A stretch of DNA of 64,000 nt from Bettongia penicillata ogilbyi (taxonomy: Eukaryota > Chordata > Mammalia > Diprotodontia > Potoroidae), in contig JAJHZJ010000061.1 in the NCBI GenBank assembly GCA_023548195.1, positions 7,375,374 to 7,439,373 of the forward strand, given 5' to 3'. Positions 1-11,129 of this stretch are shown here, piece by piece (within the stretch, counting starts at the first letter, position 1; every line of letters begins with the position of its first letter). Position numbers and translations under genes: made by a program. Under the pieces are notes generated by a model. It did no database searches. It was not told the DNA's origin and saw nothing but the letters and a program-made list of their open reading frames with translations.

Positions 1-105
1 GTTGCCCACCCTCTCATCTTGAAGACTCTCTCATCTTTAGATTTTTGTGACACTACTCTCTCGATTCTCCTCCTACCTGTTGGGATTGCCTTGGACCCTT
101 TCTAT

Positions 106-108
<3 letters not shown>

Positions 109-195
<87 letters not shown>

Positions 196-205
196 CCCCC
201 CCCCC
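109..205 (+). repeat. CT microsatellite followed by an 11-C run
   Basis: Near-pure CT units to about 194, then C at 195-205. The open frames across it (SLSLSL repeats) are artefacts. Confidence 0.97.
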
Positions 206-410
206 TTTCTCTTTCCTATATCATCATCTTCTATGGGTCCAATTAGCCATTCCTCTGCAAATGACTCACATACCTACTTTTACTCCTTCTCTGTTGCTCT
301 AATCCTACATCACCAAATGCCTATCAGAGATATTCAACTGTATATCCTACATATGTGCCAAACCCAGAATATACAAAAGAGAGCTATTCTTCCTCCTAAA
401 TTCCCTCCCA

Positions 411-650
411 GGCAGCTAGATGGAGCAGTGGATAGAGTGCTGGGCCTGGAGTTAGGAAGACTCCTATTCCTAAATTCAAATCTGACCTCAGACACTTACT
501 AGCTGTGTGACCCTGGACAAGTCACTTAACCCTGTTTGCCTCAGTTTCCTCATCTGTAAATTGATCAGAAGAAGGAAATGGCAAACCACTCTAGTATTTC
601 TTCCAAGAAAATCCAAATAGAGTCATGAAGAGTCATCAATGACTGAACTC
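411..650 (+). mobile_element. Marsupial tRNA-type SINE, full length
   Basis: ggcagctagatggagcagtg at the start, gctgtgtgaccctggacaag and cctcagtttcctcatctgta in the middle, aaatggcaaaccactctagt near the end, and a diverged BovB/RTE-like tail (gtcatgaagagtcatcaatg). Confidence 0.85.
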
Positions 651-1119
651 ATTCCCTCTTACAAACTTCCTTATTTCTCTCAAGAGTGTCACTGATGTGG
701 GGACCTAAATCCCCAAAAGGAAAAGACCATGTCTCTGAAATCTACCCAGCCCCTGAAACTTGGCCATACAACCCAGTCCCCGATTATGGCCTGAGGCATC
801 CAACCCATCCCAGTCTACTCAGATACTCAAATATCCTTTTAACTGTCTTTCCATTTTGGCCCTACCACATAACTACTTTCATCATCTGCACCTGGCTCAC
901 CCCAGGCTATTTGCCACTCCTTAATTCCATCCAGATCTCCCACAGTCTTTTTCTGAATAAAAGTACCATTCCCATCCTCATCAAATTTGCAATTTTCTAG
1001 AAATCTTGCCCACCTAAAGGTGTTATAATAGAACCTCACTAATCTGACTGAAAGAAGCTGGAGTGGTCGAATTCTTCTGAGGCAGACCTACCCTGTACCC
1101 TTGCATTTTGTGGTTCCCA
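650..1119. other. Intergenic, nothing assigned
   Basis: Short frames only; no repeat or gene recognised. Confidence 0.6.
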
Positions 1120-1360
1120 GCACCCCAAATCACATCACCACACTTCTAACAACCAAAACCCACAGCCTCAGTGCCATATGTAATGTTTCACACTCATGTG
1201 CCTCTCAGTTTCCACCTCTTGTTGATTCTCCGTTTACATCATTCACATCTACCCTCTTCTATTTATTCACATGGCTACCACACTAGCTCAGGCCCTAATA
1301 ATTTCTAACTTAGATTATTGCAGGATCATTTTGATTGACCTCTTTTTTATCAAGTCCATT
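1120..1360 (+). mobile_element. L2-like fragment
   Basis: Diverged L2 sequence upstream of the part seen at 26.2 kb: tgcctctcagtttccacctc, taacttagattattgcagga, tcattttgattgacctc. Weak. Confidence 0.4.
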
Positions 1361-2589
1361 CCTCTCTAGTCTTTTTTTTATTTTTCATTTTTCATCTTTA
1401 ACATAGTTCATATCACATAAAACAATTCCAGCTTTTGGTTATGTGATACTTCTCTCAAAGCATTTACAATATAGACCACAAATGAATTTATTTTTAACAT
1501 TAACCAACTGAGACACAAACAATAACTATGTATGCTAACTTCACAAACCCTTGACCTGATTGTCTCCACACTATTGCTAAGAATTAAAGGGCCCTAACTT
1601 ATTGTTATTAGTCTGAAGTCCTAAGCCAAATAGCTTGATTTTAGATTTAATCTTGGATGTTCCCCTACCAACAATCTATAATTTAATGGATTTAGTATTA
1701 AGTACAAATCTTTTGACTATAGGAAATTGTCACTGAGTAGGGACATTGCAGGGAACCGTATCTCCTCAACTTCACGTCAATTCCAGGCAAGAGTAGATTG
1801 TCAGCTAGCATTCAGTCAGGCTTAAAATCTGCCAGGTGTCAGTAGAGAAAGGTTGACTCCCTTACCTATTACAAAAGTAGATAAGAACAAGGACAAGAGG
1901 AGATGAGAGGCTGAAAAAAAAAAGCATCAGTTGTCCGGAAAGATGGCTGGAGTGAGGGAAACACTGTGGTAGCAGGCATAGTGGCATCCACAAATGGCAT
2001 ACAGTAGAAGCAAATTCAGAATTCCCATATTGCACTGATTGCTTCCAGAAGTAGTATTAATTTCCACAATGATCAGAATGGAATTATTTAGGGGGAGAGA
2101 GAAGAAATACCTTGAGAAAAAAATACAAGTGGAGAGTATAGCACAAGGTAGGAATATCCAGAACAGGAAATTTAATGAATATCAGGTTTCTGTATTCAAA
2201 CTCACAAATGAAAACCAAGTAGGGGATAAGCAAACAGATTTCAGGGTTTGGTGCTGACAATTTGCCTACAGCAATAATCATTTAATTCATCTTCATTTTA
2301 ATAATTCAGAGACAAACTTCCACAGATCAATGTATGATTTTCCCTGGAAGAGAGGGCTTTCTATTATGTCTGGGTGGGGTTTGGTGGAAAAAGAATGAGA
2401 TTTTGCCCTCAGGAAAAATGAGGCCTGCAGGGGCCACAAAGCCCAGGACAGGCTGTTTAATTGAGTGGAAAACAACCAGACTTCCTGTGGGGTATCCAGC
2501 ATAATTTTCCAAACTTCACAGGCTTTTCCAAAGCCTCACAGTGAGGCTTCACAGTCTTACTCCTTTTTCTAATTTCATGCAAAGATAGT
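1361..2589. other. Intergenic, nothing assigned
   Basis: Begins with a T-rich stretch (1,368-1,400). No gene or clear repeat. Confidence 0.6.
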
Positions 2590-2900
2590 TTTCAACATTC
2601 ACTTTTAAAAGATTTTGAGTTCTAAATATTTTTTCCTCCTTGCTCTCCCCCTCCCCAAGATTACAAGCAGTCTGATATAGGCTATACATGCATAATCATA
2701 TTAAACATATTTCTGCATTAGTCATGTCGTAAAAGAAGAATCAGAACAAAAGGGAAAAACCACATAAAAGAAAAAGAAAGAGAAAATAGTATGCTTCAAT
2801 CTATATTCGGACTTCATGGTGTTTTTTCTGGAAATGGATAGCATTTTTCATCATGAGTCTTTTGTCTTAGATTATTGTATTGGTGAAAAGAACTAAGCCT
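2590..2900 (-). mobile_element. L1 3' end, antisense
   Basis: Reads as the reverse complement of the L1 end: ttttgagttctaaatatttt, gctctccccctccccaagat, cagtctgatataggctatac, gtatgcttcaatctatattc, tttttcatcatgagtctttt. Confidence 0.75.
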
Positions 2901-3739
2901 ATCAATAATGTCCATGGTCACACAACACACATGGGTCAGGGGCAGAAGATATATATACATACATATAGGTCTCCCTGACCATGAGGTTGGCCCTCTCTTT
3001 ATTGCGCTGTTGCCTCTTGCCTAAAATGATGGAGGAAAAATGTCTAGAGAATCTCAGGCAATTATGAAAACTTAGTGGCATTAGATAGTTAGGGACTGTT
3101 GGGAAACAACATTTTATACTGTTTCAGATATGACACCAGTCATGTTCCTTCTGAAGTGTCTTCAGCATAACTAAGTCCCTGTTGTCAGGTAATAGATTCT
3201 GTGAACTTTCCATTAACTCAGAGGATACCATCATTGATCTAAAAACTGGTGATATCTCCTTAAAGAAACTAAAAAGTAGATGACTAAAATTTCACACTGG
3301 TCAAATCAATTTGTTTTTCCTCTTTCTGAGAGTTTAATCTATTTATGAGATCCATTTCCCACCTTTGTATCCAACTTATTTCAAATAAACATCTAATACA
3401 ACTCAAAACATGAATTTCATACAAGCCCTTCTTCTAACTGCATTTGTGGAACTTGCTGGTATCTATTATGTTCCCTGTGACTTGATACATGGTGTTTTCT
3501 CAATGGACTGAAAAAATTGTCATATTTCATCCTAAGCTGTAGAAATGACACTGCAAAGTCAAACATGATGATAATGACTATGACTCCTCTAAGCAAATGT
3601 TTCTAAATTTGGTAGTGTTATTTGTCCTGAAATTTTCTCCACCCTTGCCAAGTACTCTTGTCTCCCATATTTTTATCAATGTGAATCAATTAAGAGTATT
3701 AAAGATAAAGCCAGATGTAGACTAGATCAGGTGTAGAAA
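2901..3739. other. Intergenic, mostly unassigned
   Basis: Holds only the first copy of the 54-bp direct repeat (3,554-3,607). Confidence 0.6.
3554..3607 (+). repeat. 54-bp direct repeat, copy 1
   Basis: Starts caaagtcaaacatgatgata and ends aagcaaatgtttctaaa. Matches 4,959-5,012 at 50 of 54 positions by eye, without gaps. The flanks differ. Confidence 0.9.
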
Positions 3740-3860
3740 GTAAGGACAATTTCCATTCAACAGATATTTGCCAAACACTAACTATATGAAAAGCCCTGGA
3801 AATAAGACAAAAGTGAAAGAAGGTTATCTGCCCTCGGAAAGTTAATATTCTCCTGAATCT
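3740..3860 (-). mobile_element. L2 3' end, antisense
   Basis: ccattcaacagatatttgcc, taactatatgaaaagccctg, gaaataagacaaaagtgaaa. Confidence 0.5.
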
Positions 3861-3984
3861 AAAGGGTTTTCATGGTCCTGATTGCCCTCTTCATAACAAT
3901 ACCCATGCTAAAAAGTGAACACCATGCCTCTAAATATAGTCTATGTGCAAAGGATACAAAGACAAAGAGGTGTATGAGGTATTC

Positions 3985-4520
3985 AAGGAGGTGTAGCATC
4001 TCTGGTGTGAGCATTTACAGAGCTCTTTTCAGGGCTGTTCATACATCTGTGGTGTTCATCTGCCACCCAACTCTTGCCTGTGGCTCCAAGAAGCTATGGC
4101 GATCACAATGGCCACACTCTGGTAAAACCAACTTAGCAAATAGGTTTAACCAGGTTGAGGGTAACTAACAGGCCTCAAACTCACTGGAGAGTTAGTTAGT
4201 GGGATGTCTAGCCCAAGCATGTGAAGATTTTCTCCAGTGGAACAGGAGGCTGAGAACAATTTATTCCAATGGCCACAAATTTGGCAGTAGCAGACACTGT
4301 GGAGAGCTCAGTTAGAGCTTGATTAGATATCAAGGATGGCAAGGTGATCCACTGCATCTCAGGCCATCACTAGTTATCTTGACTTTCGTCCTACCAATGG
4401 ATTTTGAAGAGTCTAGAAGAGAGAATGAGGCTGGTAACTTTATGTAACTCTGCCTTATTTATATCCAATTCACCTCAGAATGTCATTGATCTCCTTGAAA
4501 ACAAAAGATGGATAACAACA
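3985..4520 (+). mobile_element. Marsupial retroelement with SINE/LINE-type tail
   Basis: I recognise a marsupial repeat: aggcctcaaactcactggag, tctagcccaagcatgtgaag, agtggaacaggaggctgaga, tccactgcatctcaggccat. It ends at 4,475-4,520 with atgtcattgatctccttgaaaa, a diverged form of the tail found on the SINE at 30,222 and the LINE at 11.1 kb. Probably a nonautonomous partner of that LINE. Confidence 0.55.
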
Positions 4521-4714
4521 TAGACAAAAATGAAACATTCCCTCCTTTCAGAGAGCTTAGAGTGTACTAGATAAAGTAGAATACTAGTGGATAAAGTTCT
4601 CCTTAATAGCCATGGCACACTGTTGATTCATGTTCAGATTTCATTCTGCCACAGCTTGATCCTTCTCACGTTTTCTTCATCTTATACTTGATCATGAATA
4701 GTACAAACTCAAGT

Positions 4715-4958
4715 GTAGGTAGGGTGTCAGTTGTAGATTTCATCAAGACATTTGACAAAATCAAGCTATTCTCAGGGAGGTGGCAGAGAGAATCAGATTA
4801 GACATCAGTGCAGTTAGATGGATAGATGACTGGCCAAATGATTGGATTCAAAGAGTAGATGTTATTGGCTTGATGTCAGTTAGAATGGAAGTCTGCAGTA
4901 GAGCATCTCAAGGTTCCATCTCTGTCTTCATGCTAGGAAGCATTTTCATTAGTTACTT
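4715..4958 (+). mobile_element. L3/CR1-like reverse-transcriptase remnant
   Basis: Translation gives VDFIKTFDKIKL (the D..KAFDKV motif A region of CR1/L3 reverse transcriptase), then RWIDDWPNDWIQRVDVIG and ASQGSISVFMLGSIF, corresponding to the family's RWI.DWL..R.QRV.VNG and SGVPQGSVLGP.LF. Interrupted by stops; an ancient fragment. Confidence 0.6.
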
Positions 4959-5012
4959 CAAAGTCAAACATGATGACAATGACTATGGTTTCTCTAAGCA
5001 AATGTTTCTAAA
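4959..5012 (+). repeat. 54-bp direct repeat, copy 2
   Basis: Same 54-base unit as 3,554-3,607, 1.4 kb apart in the same orientation. It directly follows the L3/CR1 reverse-transcriptase remnant. Confidence 0.9.
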
Positions 5013-5109
5013 AACCATACCCAGTTTTATCTTTAAAACCCTGTCTTAAACTTTCCTCTGATAGCTTAGAATGACAGGGACCATCTTTAGTACTTCATCT
5101 TAAGTGATG

Positions 5110-5235
5110 AAGTACTTTATCCAGTACAATATAAGCTCCCTGGGAGGAGGGAATATTTCATTTTTGTCTACATACCCCTTGTGCACCACACAATGCGGAC
5201 TCAAAGTAGACTTTTAATGAATTTCTATTCAATTA
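5110..5235 (+). mobile_element. L2-type 3' tail
   Basis: acaatataagctccctggga, gaatatttcatttttgtcta, then agacttttaatgaatttcta. Short diverged tail. Confidence 0.4.
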
Positions 5236-5944
5236 AATTGATTATGACAGCCAATCAAAAGGTGTTTGTTCTGAAACCCTCCTCACTAAGTGTGGCTGAA
5301 TATTTGAAGCATCTGAAACAGATGTCCTGATGAAACATTTTGTATGCCAGGTTTGGCTCTTATGACATGAAACTACCACCCACAACTTAATGTTTTTCAT
5401 CTCAGCACATTTACTTAAAGTAATGTAAATATGGCCTAAGTCCAAAAGGAAGATTATGCCTAAATGCAGAGGGCATCTCATTTTGGATTAAATAGAAGCT
5501 GTGCTTCCCTGAGGAGAGTCAAGCTCAGTATTTTTTATTATTATACAATTAATATTTATTGAACACTAATAGTGAGCGTGGACATAGCAAGAGAGTCACA
5601 ATGCTTGCCCATTTGCCATATTGTGGGGACAGCATGTTCTTGACAATCTTGGATTACATCAAGCACACTATCAGCTCCCAATGAAGTTATTTACTTCTAA
5701 TTTCCTGAACATCTGTGCATTGGATTCATTAAGTGAATTAAATAAAATATCTGGATATAAGATTCATAGGAAATATTTATATCTGATATTAACAAAATGA
5801 CATTCCTGTCTTATTTCTGTACATGATGTCCCGAAGTCAATCTCACTTTTGTGCAGGAATGATTGGTTGACTGAATGACTGTTAACAGGCAGCACACCCT
5901 ATCTCTCTTACCTGATGCTGGAGTAAAGACTCAAGTTGATCAAA

Positions 5945-6075
5945 GGATCCTGGAATAGAAATCAGAGTCACACAGTTTGAGAGTTAGTAGAGACCTCAGT
6001 GGCTATCTTAAATGCCAGCCCATACATGAAAGGAATCTCTGTTCAATTTATATCTGTTATATTTTTATCTATATC
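5945..6075 (-). mobile_element. L3/CR1-like fragment, left part
   Basis: tagtagagacctcagtggct and ccagcccatacatgaaagga belong to the antisense 3' region also seen at 24.1 and 62.2 kb. Interrupted by the SINE at 6,091 and continued from 6,329. Confidence 0.55.
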
Positions 6076-6090
6076 CATCTCTATAAGTGA

Positions 6091-6328
6091 GGCAGCTAGG
6101 TGGGGGCAGTAGATAGAGCACTAGGCTTGGAATCAGGAAGGCTCATGAATTCAAATCTAGCCTGAGACACTTATTAGCTGTGTGACCCTGGGCAAGTCAC
6201 TTAACCCTGTTTACCTCAGTTTCCTCATTTGCAAAATGAGCTGGAGTAGGAAATGGCAAATCACTCCAGCATCTTTGCCAAGAAAACCCCAAAGGAGGTT
6301 GGACACAACTAAACAACAGCAACAAATA
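6091..6328 (+). mobile_element. Marsupial tRNA-type SINE, full length
   Basis: Begins ggcagctaggtgggggcagt and ends ggttggacacaactaaacaa with a caacagcaacaa tail. Inserted into an L3/CR1 fragment that resumes on the right. Confidence 0.88.
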
Positions 6329-6565
6329 TCTCTAGGTGGCCCCTTCCACTTCTGAACAACTCTGAATGTTAGGAAGTTTTTCCTCTTCTCTAGCTTAAAT
6401 TGATTTCTTTATAAAGTCCACCCACTGCTTTTGGATCTGGTTTCTGGAACCAAACAGAACTGGTCTAAACCATTCTCATAGGCAGTCTTTCAAATATTTG
6501 ATAGCTATTGCGTGCCCCCTACGTCTTTTCTTCATAGGCTAAATATGCCCTGTTCCTTCAAACAT
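6329..6565 (-). mobile_element. L3/CR1-like fragment, right part
   Basis: Continues the same element after the SINE: ccccttccacttctgaacaa, gttaggaagtttttcctctt, ggaaccaaacagaactggtc, ctttcaaatatttgatagct. Confidence 0.6.
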
Positions 6566-6684
6566 AGAAATGGGACACCAGTGATCAGTTGTGTGATTTG
6601 GGAAGAAAAGAACCCCCATATATAACCTGAATAAATCAACTATCATTAAGAATTAAGATGTGTTGTGCAAGACACCATAAAATC

Positions 6685-6850
6685 ATAGGTTTAAAGATGA
6701 AGAAGACTTTAGAGATCATTCAATCTAGCTCCTTTTTATCTGAGATGAAGAAAATGAAACCCTGTGAAGTGCAATTATTTATCTAAGGTCATACTGTACT
6801 AACCAAAAGAGCCAGAGTTTGAACCCATGTCCACTGATTCCAAAGCCATC
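6685..6850 (-). mobile_element. MIR/THER SINE, antisense
   Basis: ctttagagatcattcaatct, gagatgaagaaaatgaaacc, gagtttgaacccatgtccac. Confidence 0.6.
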
Positions 6851-7289
6851 CAAATTATGGGAAATAAAAGGCCCCGAAGATCATGGATTTTTGCTGTGTA
6901 TTTTCCTCCCAGACTTGCAATTTTGTCATTGTGGAGAATATACAACATAGAAACATCTTCCACTGTGCAGTCTGGAAACTTATCTGGGATTGATAATCTT
7001 AGAAAACTGCTCAGGACATTGGGAGGTTAAGTGACTTGCTTATGATTAACAGAGATAATACATATCAAGGACAAATACATATCAAAAAGTGAGTAACCCA
7101 GTTTCACAGAGTAAGTTAATTAACAGCTGCAACTATGACCTAAGCTTCCATGGTCCTACTTCTGTTTTTTTGTCCAATTATGCCATATTGCCTAAAGTCA
7201 TACTTATTACATCCATTACTCACCATGCAACTATTCTTGGGGAGTTAAGAAGTCTTAAGATCAATCAAAAGGGTAGCATATGTAATGGG

Positions 7290-7450
7290 AGAAAAAGCAA
7301 TGTAGTCAGGGGAGCCAAGTTCTGGCCCCAGTCTGCCACTAACTAGATGTGAGGGGTTGGGTTTTTCATCTGTCAATTTTCTCATTTGTAAAATGAGGAA
7401 TTTATATCTCTAGATCTAGTTCATCTCTAAAAGTTCTAAAATCTTTCTCT
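7290..7450 (+). mobile_element. MIR/THER-like SINE fragment
   Basis: ccagtctgccactaactaga, tttctcatttgtaaaatgag, tagttcatctctaaaagttc. Confidence 0.5.
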
Positions 7451-7705
7451 CCTAAGGAGATGGGCATAGAAGAGATATGCACAAACATGGTAAACAGTCA
7501 TGATCTCCTTTGCTCAAGGAAAGTAAATGACAATAGGGGCTGTTTTACCCACACACTCATTCAGAAAGTAACATAACTTAGAATGCCAGGGAGATTTTTT
7601 TCCAGTCACACTGGAACTCAGTTCTGTTGTCACTGGCAAGCTTTTTCTTGATTACCTTTAAGAGAACCAGTAAAGTTTAACTTGACCTCATATAAATGAC
7701 CTATA

Positions 7706-7777
7706 AACACACACACACACATATGCATATATATATGCATATGTGTGTGTGTGTGTGTATATATATATATTTTTTTA
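7706..7777. repeat. CA / TA / TG compound microsatellite, self-complementary
   Basis: A run of CA, then atatgcatatatatatgcatat, then TG and TA. The two arms are complementary. Confidence 0.95.
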
Positions 7778-7894
7778 AATCCTCCTACATTAGGCATGAG
7801 CTGACTAAAAAAATTGGTCTAGAGAACTGCTAATATAACTCCTCTCCCTTTCATATCTCAAGAAGGTATTGTTCTTAGCTCTGGGTGGAGAACG

Positions 7895-8115
7895 GAAGAG
7901 GCAGGGTGGTTTCTGGGATAGGGCACTGGACTTGGAAGCAGGAGAACCTGGGTTCAAATCCTGCCTCAGATACATACTAGGTTTATGATCTTGGGAAAAT
8001 TACTTAATCTTCTCTGTGCCTCAGTTTCCTCATCTGCAATATAGGTTTGTATATGAGGGACAGGAGTGTGAACTCAGTGGCCTTGAGATCCCTTCCAAAT
8101 CTATAATCCTATGAA
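7895..8115 (+). mobile_element. MIR/THER SINE
   Basis: ctgggttcaaatcctgcctc, gtgcctcagtttcctcatct, ttgagatcccttccaaatct. Confidence 0.7.
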
Positions 8116-8287
8116 CTGAATTTATCAACTTTATTGGCTTATAGTATAACCTCTCTCCCAAAGTTGCTCTGAGTTTACAAGGACCTTCATATACTGGAGA
8201 TTTCTCTGAAAGTAATTCTCTCTAACTCATGTCTCCATCCAAGATTTCCCAGAGGAATATTCATTCATTCAATAAGTATTTATTAAA

Positions 8288-8482
8288 TGTTTTGCACATA
8301 TATACCCTATATCAAATTGATTACCTTCTCAAGGCAGAGATGAGGGGAGGAAAGAAGGGAGAGAATTTGGAACTCAAACTTTTAAAATGTTTAAAAATGT
8401 TTTAAATTGTTTCATGCTTTTTAAAAAAACAAATGTTAATTGTTTTTATGTGTAATTGGGAAAAGATAAAATATTAAATATA
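8288..8482 (+). mobile_element. L1 3' end fragment inside an L2 fragment
   Basis: atgttttgcacatatatacc, ctatatcaaattgattacct and gagaatttggaactcaaact are the L1 3' terminal block. L2-like sequence continues on both sides; similar attnattaa stretches at the two edges could be the target duplication. Confidence 0.7.
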
Positions 8483-8545
8483 TCTAAATATAAATATTCA
8501 TTAAGTGCTTACTTTGTGCTAGGTTTTGGGGACAGAGATATTAAT

Positions 8546-8764
8546 TGAACCTGTGATTTTGCTGATATGGGGGTCTCCCTATTACAGAAACTCTCTCTAC
8601 CAATGGAGGTCTGTCTGCAAATTTCTCTGCAACTTGGACAGTTGCCTAAAACACTAAGAAATTAAGTGATTTCCCCAGCGGCACCCAGGTGGCAGCATGT
8701 CCAGAGGCACAAATCAAACTCTGAGGAGCTTTCTCTATTCAATACTACAGCACTTCTTCTTGGT
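8546..8764 (-). mobile_element. MIR-related SINE variant, antisense
   Basis: cctgtgattttgctgatatg, aaactctctctaccaatgga, tctgcaacttggacagttgc, gtgatttccccagcggcacc. Sense version at 39,513; another antisense copy at 14,300. Confidence 0.55.
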
Positions 8765-8900
8765 ATCAAGAATACAAAACCAAAATGGAAATACTACCTA
8801 TCAACAAAAAGCTTGAAGTCTCTTGGGGGAATCAGCACATGCACAGATAATTAAATACAAAACAAAACTTTAAAAGTTATACAGTAATTGTGGGAGAAGA

Positions 8901-9359
8901 TGATGCAGATACAGTGTCCTAAGAGTTAAAAATAATATTAAGCATTGCTTTTCCAATCTTCGTGAAGCCCTGTAGCTTATTCTGTAACTTGAAAGTGTCT
9001 TAAAGTCCTTTCCCCATTATCTTGAACCTGTACCAAAAGAATTGCTTTTCTCTCCCTTATCCTGTATTTCCTGGGTCCTTTAATTTTTAAACTGTATCCT
9101 TCTGCTCTTTCCTTAAATCCTTACACAATAAAGAATTTCCTTTGCCTCCCTCATCCTATCCTGTCTTAAATTTTTAGCCCCATAAAAACCTCTAAAACTA
9201 TAACATCATTCTATATGCACAACTCCGCCAAATATTGGGGTCTCAGCCTTCTTGCTAAAGAGGCCCATCATGCTTTTTCATGTAAAATAGAAAGCTCCCA
9301 TTGGCTAAAAGAGAAGGTCTAAGTGAATTCTTTCACACCTGAACCAAACTCTTCCAACT
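8901..9359. other. Unassigned insert between two L2 antisense pieces
   Basis: Contains acacaataaagaatttcctt at 9,123, agccccataaaaacctctaa at 9,176 and ggggtctcagccttcttgct at 9,237, which together look LTR-like, but I cannot define TG..CA ends. Confidence 0.3.
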
Positions 9360-9670
9360 TTAAATCTCAACCAGAAGACATGGACAACTGAGGAGGGGAT
9401 CAGCATAGGTCTCCAGGAGGAGATGATATATGAAAGGAGACAGCAGCCAGCTGGGAATTTTGAAACAGATGTGAAAAAGGAGCCAGTTTCAGATATGAAA
9501 GATAGCCTGTTTGAAGCCTTAGAAAGAGACAATGGATTGTCTTGTGTAGAAAAAAACACATGGGCTAATTTGAATAGAATGTGATTTTGTAAAGGAGAAT
9601 CATGTTCAATAAGCCTGGAAAGATAGCCTAGGGTCAGGATGTGAAGGGTTTCAAAAGTCAAATAGGAAGT
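9360..9670 (-). mobile_element. L2 fragment, antisense
   Basis: gtctccaggaggagatgata, aataagcctggaaagatagc, gtcaggatgtgaagggtttc. May be the continuation of the L2 at 8,260-8,900 across an unassigned 450-bp insert. The minus open frame 9,305-9,661 lies in it and is not a gene. Confidence 0.5.
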
Positions 9671-9991
9671 TGATTTATTTCTAGCTCTCTCCTAATCATC
9701 CTCAGTTCCCTTAAAAGCACCAATGTAACAAGGCATGGAACAAAACACAATTATATTAAACATAATAAAGACATAAATATAGATTAATAAAATGTATAAT
9801 AAAAAGTGATGGAAGGATTTCTATTCAAGCTGAGAGACGGTCAAGAAAATTTTCACCTTCTGTCTTCTTGGGTGGAATCACAGAGTTGTGTGAATTTACA
9901 TTCATATTCTTTAACCATTTATCAATTAGCAAAACCTCTGGTTCTTTTTATACCACTCACAATCATTAATGAATGGATGCAAGGGGGAAAA

Positions 9992-9992
9992 A

Positions 9993-10031
<39 letters not shown>

Positions 10032-10036
10032 GTTTT
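9992..10036 (+). repeat. TG microsatellite
   Basis: TG units with tatg interruptions at the right end. Confidence 0.95.
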
Positions 10037-10194
10037 GCCTCTAACTCCATTATTTCTCTTTGGAGCAAAGAGGGTAAGTGTTTCTTGTCAGGGTAGTAGG
10101 GCTCTTCTGCATTCTTCAGTGATGGTGATTTTCAAAGGCAGAAATCCAAGTTATCAATAGCCATATAAAGCAATACTTCAAAATACTAATAACT

Positions 10195-10560
10195 AAAAGA
10201 ATATAAATTTATGCAACTATGAGATTCTACCTCACATTTCTCGGATTTTTGAAGGACTTGCAGAAAAACAAGTGATCAAGAGAAAAAGAAAAGAACACAT
10301 ACATACCAAAATATTTATAGTATAGCAGCTCTTTTTGTATTGACAAAGATTTGGAAGCTAAGCAGATGCCCATTGATTGGGGAATAGCTAACAAATTATG
10401 AAAAAATGAATGTAACGGAATACTGTTATGTCATAAGAAATGCCTAATGGGATAGTTTCAGAGAAACCTGGGAAGACTTGTATGCACTGGTGCAAAGTGA
10501 AGTGAGCAAAATCAAGAAAACAACTTATACAATAAAAGCAATACTTTCCTAGCAGAGATT
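10195..10560 (+). mobile_element. L1 3' region, truncated
   Basis: Diverged copy: attgattggggaatagctaa, aatactgttatgtcataaga, gggaagacttgtatgcactg, caaagtgaagtgagcaaaat. Same part of the element as 46,765-47,255. Confidence 0.75.
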
Positions 10561-10570
10561 AGAGAGCTAG

Positions 10571-10875
10571 GAAATTGAGCCAGAATAGAAGTAAGTTTTG
10601 ATTAGAAATGGAACCTTCTGAAAGCCTACAGAAGGTTCTTGTTGTGTCCTGGAGCAAAGGTTCCTCTGGTAGTCTGGAGAAGACACTGGATCCTTTCTCA
10701 GAATGTTTTTAAATGCATACAATAAAATACATAAAATCACAAAAATGTCAATTATATTTAAATACAATACTCTATATAACTATATATACACAACTATATT
10801 TAAATGCAATAGCAAATATATTCAAAAGGAAATATGTTTATGGACCCAAGTTTAAGATCTCTTGGCTCTGGCTTC
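10571..10875. repeat. Interspersed family C, probable old DNA transposon
   Basis: Shares the core ggatcctttctcagaatgtt, tttaaatgcatacaataaaa and tttatggacccaag with copies at 23,690, 53,112 and 58,350. Probably an old mammalian hAT derivative; not named. The open frame 10,713-10,940 overlaps it. Confidence 0.5.
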
Positions 10876-11129
10876 TTCTAGACACCCAGAGGGATCAGGA
10901 TGAAATTGGTGGGATACCAGTCGATGAAGATGAAGCCTGAACTAATGAGAATCAATATTCTTTGTTTTTTTGGTTCTTTGCTTTCATCTCCTTTCAACTC
11001 CATAAAAGAGTAGGTTCTGTGATTGCATATTTGTGAAAGGACTTGATCAAGGGAGTTCCTGATGAACTTGCTATAAGGGTAATAAACCCTTATCTGAACA
11101 TCTCCTTATGGAGGTTGTGGACATATCAT

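Larger units (their letters stand above)
8260..8900 (-). mobile_element. L2 fragment, antisense, with two nested insertions
   Basis: Pieces 8,260-8,287 (attcattcattcaataagta), 8,483-8,545 (ttcattaagtgcttactttg, gtgctaggttttggggacag) and 8,765-8,900 (aaaagcttgaagtctcttgg) are consecutive L2 antisense sequence. An L1 end (8,288-8,482) and a SINE (8,546-8,764) separate them. Confidence 0.6.
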
